Shown here in pieces: positions 7,537 through 14,771 of a DNA stretch of 16,477 nucleotides. Source of the stretch: an uncultured Pedobacter sp. (GTDB lineage Bacteria; Bacteroidota; Bacteroidia; Sphingobacteriales; Sphingobacteriaceae); assembly GCF_946479715.1 (NCBI RefSeq), contig NZ_CAMLHF010000123.1:1-16477 (forward strand), in the 5' to 3' direction. Under the pieces are notes generated by a model. That model did no database searches. It saw nothing but the letters and a program-made list of their open reading frames with translations, and was not told where the DNA came from. Position 1 is the stretch's first letter. Each line of letters begins with the position of its first letter. The translations under genes were made by a program, and so were the position numbers.

Positions 7537-9417
7537 ATGAAAAGACCGTTGCATAAAAACGGGATTCCAATATCCCCCTCCTTAGATTATTTAACCCAAT
7601 CAGTAAATGATACAAAGAAGGGCTATTTTGAGAAAAAACGCTTACTTCAGATTTCTTTACTATCTATTGGTGTTGCTATTGCAATTAGTCTAATTGCAAA
7701 AGTTTTAATATCTCTTATAGATCTTGTAACCAACATCGCATTTTACGGAAGCTTCGACTTAAAATTCAACAGCCCTGCAAACAATCATCTGGGAATATGG
7801 GTTATTATTATTCCTGCAATTGGGGGTATTCTGGTTGGATTGATGGCACTATATGGTTCTAAAGCAATAAGAGGACATGGCATTCCAGAGGCCATGGAAC
7901 AAATCCTGGTTAACCAAAGTAAAATTAAGCCTTCAATTGCACTTTTGAAGCCCATTTCTTCCGCTATCGCGATAGGTACCGGAGGGCCATTCGGCGCTGA
8001 AGGACCTATAATTGCAACCGGTGGTGCTTTAGGATCTACATTAGGACAGTTATTTAAAATTACGCCTAATGAACGCAAAATCATCCTTGCTGCTGGGGCT
8101 ACCGCAGGTATGTCTGCAATATTTGGCACACCCATAGCAGCTATTTTTCTGGCCATTGAACTTCTGCTATTTGAATTTTCTCCAAAAGCCATATTACCTG
8201 TAGCGCTGGCCTGCATAACGGGTGCCGCTGCACACCAGTTCCTATTTGAATCCGGACCTGTATTCCCGATGCCTGAACTTAGTTCACCATCAAACATGGC
8301 TTTAGGCATATACAGCTTTATGGGTATAATAATTGGTTTTGTTTCACTGGGACTAACCAAAATTGTATACCATATCGAAGATGCTTTTGAAAAATTGCCC
8401 ATTCACTGGATGTGGTGGCCTGCTATTGGTGGCCTGGCAGTTGGAATAATCGGCTTTTTTGCGCCACATACTTTAGGCGTAGGCTACGATAATATAACCA
8501 GTGTTTTATCAGGGAAAATTCCATTAGCTTTAATGCTAAGCCTTTGTTTCTTTAAATTTCTTTCCTGGGCCATTGCACTTGGTAGCGGAACATCAGGAGG
8601 CACACTCGCACCTTTATTAACAATTGGCGGCGCTGCCGGAGCCATACTTGGTTCAGTTACACTTCTCCTGTTTCCAAACTCTGGTATAAGTATTCCGATG
8701 GCCGCCTTGGTGGGCATGTCGTCCATGTTTGCAGGTGCTTCAAGAGCTTATCTAACCAGCATAACTTTCGCACTGGAAGCAACTATGCAATCTCACGCAC
8801 TATTACCTTTACTTGGAGCCTGCACCGCATCATATCTCATATCTTTCTTTTTCATGGAAAATACAATTATGACCGAGAAAATTGCAAGAAGAGGAATATA
8901 CACCCCAGACTCTTATGAACCTGATGTATTGCGAAAAATGACTGTGGCTGACGTACTGAAAGCAAATAGCATGGTTATAAGCACCAAAAATCGCATAATT
9001 GAAATCAGGTCATTCTTTGATCTTAACCCGCCATTAGAAAATCACTTTATTGTAACAGATGAGGACGATAACTTTAAAGGTGTGATTACGCTTTCAAGCA
9101 TATACAACAAAAATTACAATGCAAATGGCCCTATAGCCGATATCATGGAACAAAATATACCCGCAATAGAAAGCGACAATAATCTTGCTAGAGCTGTAGA
9201 GTTAATGTCTAAATGTGACAAGGAGTTTTTACCAGTATTGTCTGCTAATGAAAAAAACAGGGTAATTGGCTTGCTCACTTATAAAGATGTACTTACGGCC
9301 TACAAAATACACCTCAAGGAAAACCAGGAAGCAGGAATTAACCTGTCCTTAAAGCGTCAACGCATCAAAATACTTGTAAGAGGACGTCAATTAATCCATA
9401 AAGTAAAAGAAAACTAG
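7537..9417 (+). CDS. ClC-family anion channel/transporter with two CBS domains
   Basis: A 626-residue inner-membrane protein. The ClC membrane domain (about 35-440) carries the anion-pathway motifs GHGIPE (113-118), GAEGP (153-157, with the gating glutamate E155) and GGTLAP (354-359). A cytoplasmic pair of CBS domains follows (about 465-525 and 533-592), then a basic tail. At the position of the E. coli ClC internal proton glutamate (E203) the sequence AIELL (206-210) appears to place L209, with E208 matching the preceding Glu; channel-type ClCs also lack the second Glu. The first motif has His where Cl-selective members have Ser and nitrate-selective plant members have Pro. Flanked by nitrate-assimilation genes, it may move nitrate, nitrite or chloride, but the ion is unknown. 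Its 3' end overlaps the cobA 3' end by 4 bp. Confidence 0.93.
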   Translation: MKRPLHKNGIPISPSLDYLTQSVNDTKKGYFEKKRLLQISLLSIGVAIAISLIAKVLISLIDLVTNIAFYGSFDLKFNSPANNHLGIWVIIIPAIGGILVGLMALYGSKAIRGHGIPEAMEQILVNQSKIKPSIALLKPISSAIAIGTGGPFGAEGPIIATGGALGSTLGQLFKITPNERKIILAAGATAGMSAIFGTPIAAIFLAIELLLFEFSPKAILPVALACITGAAAHQFLFESGPVFPMPELSSPSNMALGIYSFMGIIIGFVSLGLTKIVYHIEDAFEKLPIHWMWWPAIGGLAVGIIGFFAPHTLGVGYDNITSVLSGKIPLALMLSLCFFKFLSWAIALGSGTSGGTLAPLLTIGGAAGAILGSVTLLLFPNSGISIPMAALVGMSSMFAGASRAYLTSITFALEATMQSHALLPLLGACTASYLISFFFMENTIMTEKIARRGIYTPDSYEPDVLRKMTVADVLKANSMVISTKNRIIEIRSFFDLNPPLENHFIVTDEDDNFKGVITLSSIYNKNYNANGPIADIMEQNIPAIESDNNLARAVELMSKCDKEFLPVLSANEKNRVIGLLTYKDVLTAYKIHLKENQEAGINLSLKRQRIKILVRGRQLIHKVKEN

Positions 9418-10184
9418 GCGTATTTATGTGCTTCCTGAGCGGCAACGAATTCTGCGGCTTTTACTACATCTCCAATTATTATAATTGCCGGATGGGAAAG
9501 CCCGGAATCTATTGCCGCCTGAGATAAATCTTTAACCTCACAAACAACCTGTTTTTGATGCGGCATTGAAGCATTCTGAATTATTGCTGCAGGAACAGTA
9601 CCTCTGCCAGACATAATATAAGACGAAGATATTTCTGTCAGTTTTTTCATTCCCATATATATAACTACCGTCGCTTTGCTTTTCACTGCAAGTTGGAGAT
9701 CAGACGATAAAGAACCATCCTTTTTTGTACCCGTTATCATCCAGACACTTTCACTTACTCCTCGATGAGTTAAAGGAATATCATTTAAACCACTCGCCTG
9801 CATACTACTGATACCTGGAACATAATGAGATTCAATACCATGCTCACGTGCAAACAAAATTTCTTCAAAACCTCTTCCAAAAATAAAAGGATCCCCTCCT
9901 TTTAAACGCACAACATTTCCCCTTGTAAATGCATAGTGCTTTATCAGCTGATGAATAGTTTCCTGTGAAGTACAAAGCCCATAAGGCTTTTTACCTACAT
10001 AAATTCTTTCACAATCATCAGAAGCTATATCTAATAGCTCTTTGCATGCTAAATTATCATAAAGTATAACTTTTGCAGCCTGCAAAACCTTAAAACCCCT
10101 AATTGTTAATAAATCTGGATCACCAGGACCAGAACCAACAACAAAAAACAACGGTTTATCTATTTTTTTCAAAGAAACTTCCAT
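9414..10184 (-). CDS. cobA: Uroporphyrinogen-III C-methyltransferase (SUMT), siroheme synthesis
   Basis: This 256-residue cytoplasmic enzyme uses S-adenosylmethionine to methylate uroporphyrinogen III at C-2 and C-7, giving precorrin-2, the branch-point precursor of siroheme and cobalamin. Motifs seen are VGSGPGDPDLLTIRG (16-30), VRLKGGDPFIFGRG (92-105), PGISS (123-127) and the IPLTHRG block (136-142). Length is normal for a stand-alone SUMT; there is no fused CysG-type dehydrogenase/ferrochelatase domain, and none is encoded in the window, so those later steps must lie elsewhere. It sits divergent from nirB, whose product needs siroheme, and shares a 271-bp AT-rich promoter region with it. 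Its stop codon overlaps the ClC stop codon (CTAG, 9414-9417), leaving no room for a terminator between the two. Confidence 0.94.
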   Translation of the reverse strand: MEVSLKKIDKPLFFVVGSGPGDPDLLTIRGFKVLQAAKVILYDNLACKELLDIASDDCERIYVGKKPYGLCTSQETIHQLIKHYAFTRGNVVRLKGGDPFIFGRGFEEILFAREHGIESHYVPGISSMQASGLNDIPLTHRGVSESVWMITGTKKDGSLSSDLQLAVKSKATVVIYMGMKKLTEISSSYIMSGRGTVPAAIIQNASMPHQKQVVCEVKDLSQAAIDSGLSHPAIIIIGDVVKAAEFVAAQEAHKYA

Positions 10185-10209
10185 AAAAACAAGATTAAAT
10201 ATTTAAAAA

Positions 10210-10224
10210 ATGATTTAATATCAT
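10210..10224. promoter_or_regulatory. Imperfectly spaced dyad upstream of cobA
   Basis: ATGAT (10210-10214) and ATCAT (10220-10224) form a dyad with a 5-bp spacer, one base longer than a classical TGAT-N4-ATCA FNR site. It lies 26 bp before the cobA start codon, in core-promoter position for that gene. The odd spacer lowers the chance that it is a true Crp/Fnr site. Confidence 0.3.
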
Positions 10225-10346
10225 AAATATACGACATAAATTATATTAATATCACAAAAAAACTCATTTTTATAAAAACTAATAACTAATTAAACGATAT
10301 AAAACATATAATAACTAAAAAACATATTTTAAATTTAAAATAAACA

Positions 10347-10358
10347 TGATTTAAATCA
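10347..10358. promoter_or_regulatory. Candidate FNR/Crp-type operator upstream of nirB
   Basis: TGATTTAAATCA is a perfect 12-bp palindrome that fits the FNR core TGAT-N4-ATCA and equally the general Crp/Fnr pattern TGA-N6-TCA; the right flank extends it to TCACA. Its centre is about 37.5 bp before the first base of the nirB -7 motif. Control by the neighbouring Crp/Fnr protein or another family member is inferred. Confidence 0.55.
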
Positions 10359-10389
10359 CACAATTATTATAATAATATAAATTATTGTA

Positions 10390-10397
10390 TATATTTG
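10390..10397 (+). promoter_or_regulatory. Candidate -7 element for the nirB operon
   Basis: TATATTTG fits TAnnTTTG exactly; the start of transcription would be near 10403, leaving a leader of about 50 nt. No -33 TTTG is visible. The palindrome TTTGATCAAA (10394-10403) overlaps the motif and could be a repressor site or chance. The rest of 10185-10455 is extremely AT-rich, with no gene seen. Confidence 0.5.
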
Positions 10398-10455
10398 ATC
10401 AAACAAACCACAATTAGTCGTTAAATAAAATAAATAACCCAACAAAATCGAAATT

Positions 10456-12969
10456 ATGAATCATAAAACAGTAATCGTAATAGGAAATGGAATGGTTGGA
10501 CATAAGTTTTGCGAAAAATTAACCGATAAATCTGATAATTTTAAAATTATTGTATTTGGAGAAGAACCACGAAGAGCATATGACAGAGTTCATTTAAGCG
10601 AATACTTTAACGGAAAGAGTGCAGAAGATCTCTCTTTGTCTCCTGAGAACTGGTACAATGAGCAAAACATTACCCTTCATCTTGGCGACCCGATAAAAGA
10701 AATTGACAGAGAAAGCAAAACCATACATTCGAGCAAAGGGCTTATTTTAAATTACGACTATTTGGTTCTGGCAACAGGTTCATCGGCATTTGTACCTGAT
10801 ATTCCTGGTGTTGATAAAGAAGGTGTTTTCGTTTATCGCACTATCGAAGATCTTGAGCTCATTAAAAATTATGCTTTAAATGCAAAAACAGGCTCTGTAT
10901 TAGGCGGAGGCTTATTAGGTTTGGAAGCCGCGAAAGCTTTAATAGATTTAAATCTTGAGGAAACAAATGTAATTGAATTTGCGCCAAGGCTAATGCCCAG
11001 ACAGATAGATAGCGCCGGAAGTCAGATGTTACAAACAAAACTTGCCACACTAGGATTATCCATATACACAAACAAAGGCACAAGTAGTATAGAAGGCGAA
11101 AATCGTATTGAATCTCTAAAGTTTAATGATGGAAGTGAATTAAAAACAGACATACTTGTAATTTCTGCAGGAATACGTCCAAGGGATGAACTAGCTAAGC
11201 TCTGTGGAATTGAAGTAGGCACCAGAGGTGGAATTCTTGTAAATGAATCGATGCAAACCAACGATCCATCTGTTTTTGCAATTGGGGAATGTGCATTATT
11301 TAACCACAACATCTATGGGCTGATTGCTCCGGGATACGAAATGGCTGAAGTGGTTGCAGCTAATCTATGTGAAGGCAACAAAACATTCAACGGGTTTGAC
11401 ATGAGCACCAAGCTAAAACTTATTGGTGTAGATGTAGCAAGTTTTGGAGATCCGTTTACAACAGAACCAGACTCAAGAAGCATTCTATTTGAAGACACCC
11501 ATAAAGGAATTTATAAACGAATCAATATCAGCAACGATGGAAAATATTTACTAGGTGGAATACTAATTGGCGAAGCAGAGGCTTACAACATGCTACTGCA
11601 AACTGTAAATAACAAAATTGCACTCCCTCCTAACCCCGAAGATCTGATACTAGGGTCGCGTGGCGGCAGTTCACAAACTGAAAATGCAGGACTGGCCGGA
11701 CTTCCGGATGACGCTTTGATTTGTAGCTGCGAGGGTGTATCAAAAGGAACTATTTGTAATTCTGTCTCTTCAGAGGGATGCGAATCGTTAGATGCAATCA
11801 AAAAATGTACTAAAGCTGGTACGGGATGCGGTGGATGTATACCAATGGTGAAAGATCTGATGCTGCATACCATGAAAGAAAATGGCAAATACGTTAGAAA
11901 TGTAGTATGTGAACACTTCCAACTGAGCAGACAAGAATTATATGATCTTATAAAAATACACAACCTTAAAAATTACGAGCAAGTACTGGACAACGTAGGC
12001 AAAGGCGATGGCTGCGAAGTATGCAAACCGCTGGTATCATCACTTCTGGCAAGTATCTGGAATGATATGATTCTTAAAAGAGGTAATGATACCGCCCAGG
12101 ACAGTAATGACAGGTTTTTAGCAAATATTCAAAAAGGTGGAACATATTCAGTAGTTCCAAGAATTCCTGGAGGGGAAATCAAACCGGATAAGCTTGTAAT
12201 TATTGGAGAGGTTGCTGAAAAGTATGGCTTGTACACAAAAATTACCGGCGGACAACGCATAGATATGTTCGGAGCGCATTTAAGTGATCTGCCATTAATA
12301 TGGGAAGAGTTAATTGCTGCAGGCTTCGAGAGCGGACACGCTTATGGAAAAGCATTACGAACAGTTAAAAGTTGTGTTGGCAGCACATGGTGCCGCTTTG
12401 GTTTGCACGATAGCGTAAGTTATGCGATCAGAATAGAAGAACGTTATAGAGGTTTAAGGGCTCCGCATAAACTAAAATCTGCCGTTAGCGGATGTATTCG
12501 TGAATGCGCAGAAGCACAAAGTAAAGATTTTGGAATTATAGCAACCGAAAAGGGGTGGAACTTGTATGTATGTGGTAATGGCGGTAGCAAACCTCAACAC
12601 GCACTCCTTCTGGCTTCCGATGTAGACAGTGATACATGCATCAAATACATCGATAGATTCTTAATGTTTTATATCCGCACTGCAGATCCGCTAACAAGAA
12701 CTGCTCCATGGCTAAACAAAATGGAGGGTGGAATTGAATACCTGAGAAATGTAGTTATAAACGATAGCCTGGGAATGGCCGAACAATGGGAAATTGAAAT
12801 GCAAAACATTGTAAATAGCTATCAATGTGAATGGAAAACAGCAATTGAGGATCCTGAAATAAGAAAAAGGTTCAATCATTTTGTGAATGCACCAGAAGAG
12901 AAAGATCCAAGTATAAAATTTGACGAAATGCGCGGCCAGAAAAAGGCAGCGAATTGGACAACAGCATAA
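10456..12969 (+). CDS. nirB: Assimilatory nitrite reductase [NAD(P)H], large subunit
   Basis: An 837-residue cytoplasmic enzyme that reduces nitrite to ammonium with six electrons from NAD(P)H. Order of domains: FAD-binding oxidoreductase with GNGMVG (10-15) and NAD-binding GGGLLG (150-155), about 1-310; a linker/C-terminal oxidoreductase domain to about 400; a BFD-like [2Fe-2S] domain with C423, C425, C458 and C461; a second Cys-bearing segment (C485, C520, C523); a ferredoxin-like half domain (about 555-625); and the siroheme/[4Fe-4S] domain with C640-X5-C646 and C680-X3-C684. All expected cluster ligands are present and the length matches NirB. It heads the run nirB-nirD-nitrate transporter-nitrate reductase, 45 bp before nirD, and is preceded by a Crp/Fnr-type palindrome and a -7 motif. 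Siroheme supply is served by the divergent cobA. Confidence 0.97.
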   Translation: MNHKTVIVIGNGMVGHKFCEKLTDKSDNFKIIVFGEEPRRAYDRVHLSEYFNGKSAEDLSLSPENWYNEQNITLHLGDPIKEIDRESKTIHSSKGLILNYDYLVLATGSSAFVPDIPGVDKEGVFVYRTIEDLELIKNYALNAKTGSVLGGGLLGLEAAKALIDLNLEETNVIEFAPRLMPRQIDSAGSQMLQTKLATLGLSIYTNKGTSSIEGENRIESLKFNDGSELKTDILVISAGIRPRDELAKLCGIEVGTRGGILVNESMQTNDPSVFAIGECALFNHNIYGLIAPGYEMAEVVAANLCEGNKTFNGFDMSTKLKLIGVDVASFGDPFTTEPDSRSILFEDTHKGIYKRINISNDGKYLLGGILIGEAEAYNMLLQTVNNKIALPPNPEDLILGSRGGSSQTENAGLAGLPDDALICSCEGVSKGTICNSVSSEGCESLDAIKKCTKAGTGCGGCIPMVKDLMLHTMKENGKYVRNVVCEHFQLSRQELYDLIKIHNLKNYEQVLDNVGKGDGCEVCKPLVSSLLASIWNDMILKRGNDTAQDSNDRFLANIQKGGTYSVVPRIPGGEIKPDKLVIIGEVAEKYGLYTKITGGQRIDMFGAHLSDLPLIWEELIAAGFESGHAYGKALRTVKSCVGSTWCRFGLHDSVSYAIRIEERYRGLRAPHKLKSAVSGCIRECAEAQSKDFGIIATEKGWNLYVCGNGGSKPQHALLLASDVDSDTCIKYIDRFLMFYIRTADPLTRTAPWLNKMEGGIEYLRNVVINDSLGMAEQWEIEMQNIVNSYQCEWKTAIEDPEIRKRFNHFVNAPEEKDPSIKFDEMRGQKKAANWTTA

Positions 12970-13014
12970 TTTAAAATAAACAAACCTATTTATACACTAA
13001 CAAAACATAGAATC

Positions 13015-13359
13015 ATGGTAGAAACAACAACAAACTGGTTTGAAGCATGCCGTGTTGAAGACGCAGTACAAAACGGAGGAGTATGTGTTAAATGCGGCGA
13101 TGAACAAATTGCCTTATTTTATTTTACCCGCAGAAATGAATGGTACGCTACACAAAACCTATGCCCACACCGCAGGCAGATGGCACTTAGCCGTGGCATG
13201 ATCGGCTCTGTAGGCGAAGACCCTAAAATTGCCTGCCCCTTCCATAAAAAGACATTTTCACTTTCTACAGGAGAATGCTTAAGTGGAGATGAATGCGCCA
13301 TACAAACCTACCCAGTTAAGGTTGAGGATGGATTTGTATATATCGGTTTGCAAAATTAA
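13015..13359 (+). CDS. nirD: Nitrite reductase small subunit with intact Rieske ligands
   Basis: A 114-residue Rieske-type ferredoxin domain protein that partners NirB in nitrite reduction. The cluster-binding pattern C50-X-H52 and C74-X2-H77 (CPH and CPFH) is complete, so this subunit should hold a [2Fe-2S] cluster, unlike E. coli NirD, where these residues are replaced. The length is typical of NirD. It is followed by a short gap containing a strong hairpin before the transporter gene. The call is secure from the fold signature and the position after nirB. Confidence 0.93.
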   Translation: MVETTTNWFEACRVEDAVQNGGVCVKCGDEQIALFYFTRRNEWYATQNLCPHRRQMALSRGMIGSVGEDPKIACPFHKKTFSLSTGECLSGDECAIQTYPVKVEDGFVYIGLQN

Positions 13360-13363
13360 AGAT

Positions 13364-13401
13364 AAAAAAGCCCCATCAGAAGGTCGGATTTCTGACGGGG
13401 C
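13364..13401 (-). terminator. Strong hairpin with U-run on the minus strand, between nirD and the transporter gene
   Basis: GCCCCATCAGAA (13370-13381) and TTCTGACGGGGC (13390-13401) pair over 12 positions with one A-C mismatch around an 8-nt loop. Six A precede it on the plus strand (13364-13369), so on the minus strand the stem is followed by UUUUUU. On the plus strand it is followed by AAAATAG, so it should not be a good terminator for nirBD and may instead protect or tune the 3' end of the nirBD message. Confidence 0.6.
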
Positions 13402-13432
13402 AAAATAGTTCCATCGATTAAATAAAACTCGT

Positions 13433-13440
13433 CAAATGTA
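13433..13440 (-). promoter_or_regulatory. Possible antisense -7 element over the transporter start codon
   Basis: On the minus strand this octamer reads TACATTTG, an exact TAnnTTTG match, overlapping the transporter ATG. Together with the minus-strand terminator at 13364-13401 it would give an antisense RNA of roughly 60-65 nt. No -33 element is seen and a chance match is quite possible. Confidence 0.25.
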
Positions 13441-14749
13441 TCAAAAAGTACTTAAACCATTAGAAAAACTTAATATATTTTCTACGAAGGGTATTCAAAT
13501 GAAAACCTTTCATATTACCTGGATAACCTTCTTTTTCTGCTTTTTTGGATGGTTTGGTGTAGCCCCACTCATGCCGCTGATAAGAGAACAGCTACACTTA
13601 AGTAAAGATCAGATCGGCAATATTATTATTGCCTCGGTTTCTGCAACAATTATTGCCAGACTAATTATTGGTAAACTATGCGATACCCTTGGACCAAGGT
13701 TATCCTACACAATTCTACTTGCTCTTGGTTCAATACCCGTTATGTGTATAGGATTAAGTAACAGCTACGAAAGTTTTCTTTTATTCCGCTTCGTCATCGG
13801 AATTATTGGTGCTTCTTTCGTAATCACCCAATTCCACACCTCAATGATGTTTGCCCCAAATGTAATAGGAACCGCTAATGCTGTTACAGGCGGTTGGGGA
13901 AATCTTGGTGGTGGAGTTACAAACCTGATCATGCCACTTATTGCCGCAGGTTTTGCCGGCCTGGGCTTTGTAAGTCAGGCAAACTCATGGAGGGTTGCCA
14001 TGATAGTTCCGGGGGTAATTCTATTAATTATGGCTTTTGTTTACTACAGGTATACCAAAGATACTCCTGCCGGAAACTTTAAAGACCTACAAGTCACTAA
14101 AGTTAAAAAAACTCAAAAGGGCTCTTTTATGGCTGCATTAAAAGATTACAGAACATGGGTACTGGCGTTAGCTTACGCCGCATGCTTTGGAATAGAGATA
14201 ACCGTTGATAATGTTGCTGCAACCTTTTTTACAGACCAGTTCGGTGCATCAATGATTATGGCCGGCGCCATGGCAAGCATATTTGGAGGTATGAACATTT
14301 TTGCAAGGGCACTTGGCGGCTTTGTTAGCGATAAAGTCGGAAAATCTTATGGCCTCAGAGGAAAAGGAATACTACTAGGGGCACTATTAGTCTTGGAAGG
14401 GATTGGGATTAGCTTATTTGCCCAATCACAAACTCTTGGTTTAGCTATAGCAGCAATGCTTTTATTTGCATTATTTCTGAAAATGGCCAATGGCGGCACT
14501 TACGGTATTGTTCCTTTTATCAATAAAGATGCAATTGGCTCTGTAAGCGGTATTGTGGGTGCAGGCGGAAACATAGGCGCCATGCTGGTAGGCTTCCTCT
14601 TTAAATCAGAGCACCTCACCTACGCTGATGCATTTCACTACATAGGGATTGGAGTAGCAGTTATTGGTCTGCTGGTATTTATTACGCGATTTCAATTAAA
14701 AAGATCAGAAAATACGGAAACAGTAAATCAAGAGTTTCAACAGGCTTAA
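13436..14749 (+). CDS. narK: NarK/NrtP-family MFS nitrate/nitrite transporter
   Basis: A 437-residue inner-membrane protein of the major facilitator superfamily with about 12 membrane segments. Both nitrate-signature motifs are present: GGWGNLGGGVTN (152-163) and GAGGNIGAMLVGF (375-387). R75 (in ARLIIG) and R291 (in ARALGG) sit where NarK proteins have their two nitrate-binding arginines. MFS loop motifs KLCDTLGPR (80-88) and DKVGKSYGLRGK (299-310) are visible. It should import nitrate for the reductase encoded 22 bp downstream. The start at 13436 gives an N-terminal extension (KLNIFSTKGIQMKTFHITW) that resembles other family members; M22 (13499) is the alternative. The gap to nirD contains a hairpin that might lower or separate its expression from nirBD. 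Confidence 0.94.
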   Translation: MYQKVLKPLEKLNIFSTKGIQMKTFHITWITFFFCFFGWFGVAPLMPLIREQLHLSKDQIGNIIIASVSATIIARLIIGKLCDTLGPRLSYTILLALGSIPVMCIGLSNSYESFLLFRFVIGIIGASFVITQFHTSMMFAPNVIGTANAVTGGWGNLGGGVTNLIMPLIAAGFAGLGFVSQANSWRVAMIVPGVILLIMAFVYYRYTKDTPAGNFKDLQVTKVKKTQKGSFMAALKDYRTWVLALAYAACFGIEITVDNVAATFFTDQFGASMIMAGAMASIFGGMNIFARALGGFVSDKVGKSYGLRGKGILLGALLVLEGIGISLFAQSQTLGLAIAAMLLFALFLKMANGGTYGIVPFINKDAIGSVSGIVGAGGNIGAMLVGFLFKSEHLTYADAFHYIGIGVAVIGLLVFITRFQLKRSENTETVNQEFQQA

Positions 14750-14771
14750 TTCTAACTAACAGAAAACACGT

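Noticed and set aside
7785..8402. A 205-codon minus-strand frame inside the ClC gene
   Set aside because: It is a low-complexity Pro/Ala/Ile-rich mirror of the ClC membrane segments, with no promoter or family signature; the ClC frame is certain.
10185..10455. The very AT-rich cobA-nirB gap as a possible replication origin or phase-variable element
   Set aside because: No DnaA-box cluster, iterons or recombinase-type inverted repeats were seen; it is explained as a divergent promoter region.
13370..13401. Hairpin between nirD and the transporter gene as a forward Rho-independent terminator or riboswitch
   Set aside because: It is followed by AAAATAG rather than a U-run on the plus strand, and no riboswitch-like conserved core was recognised.
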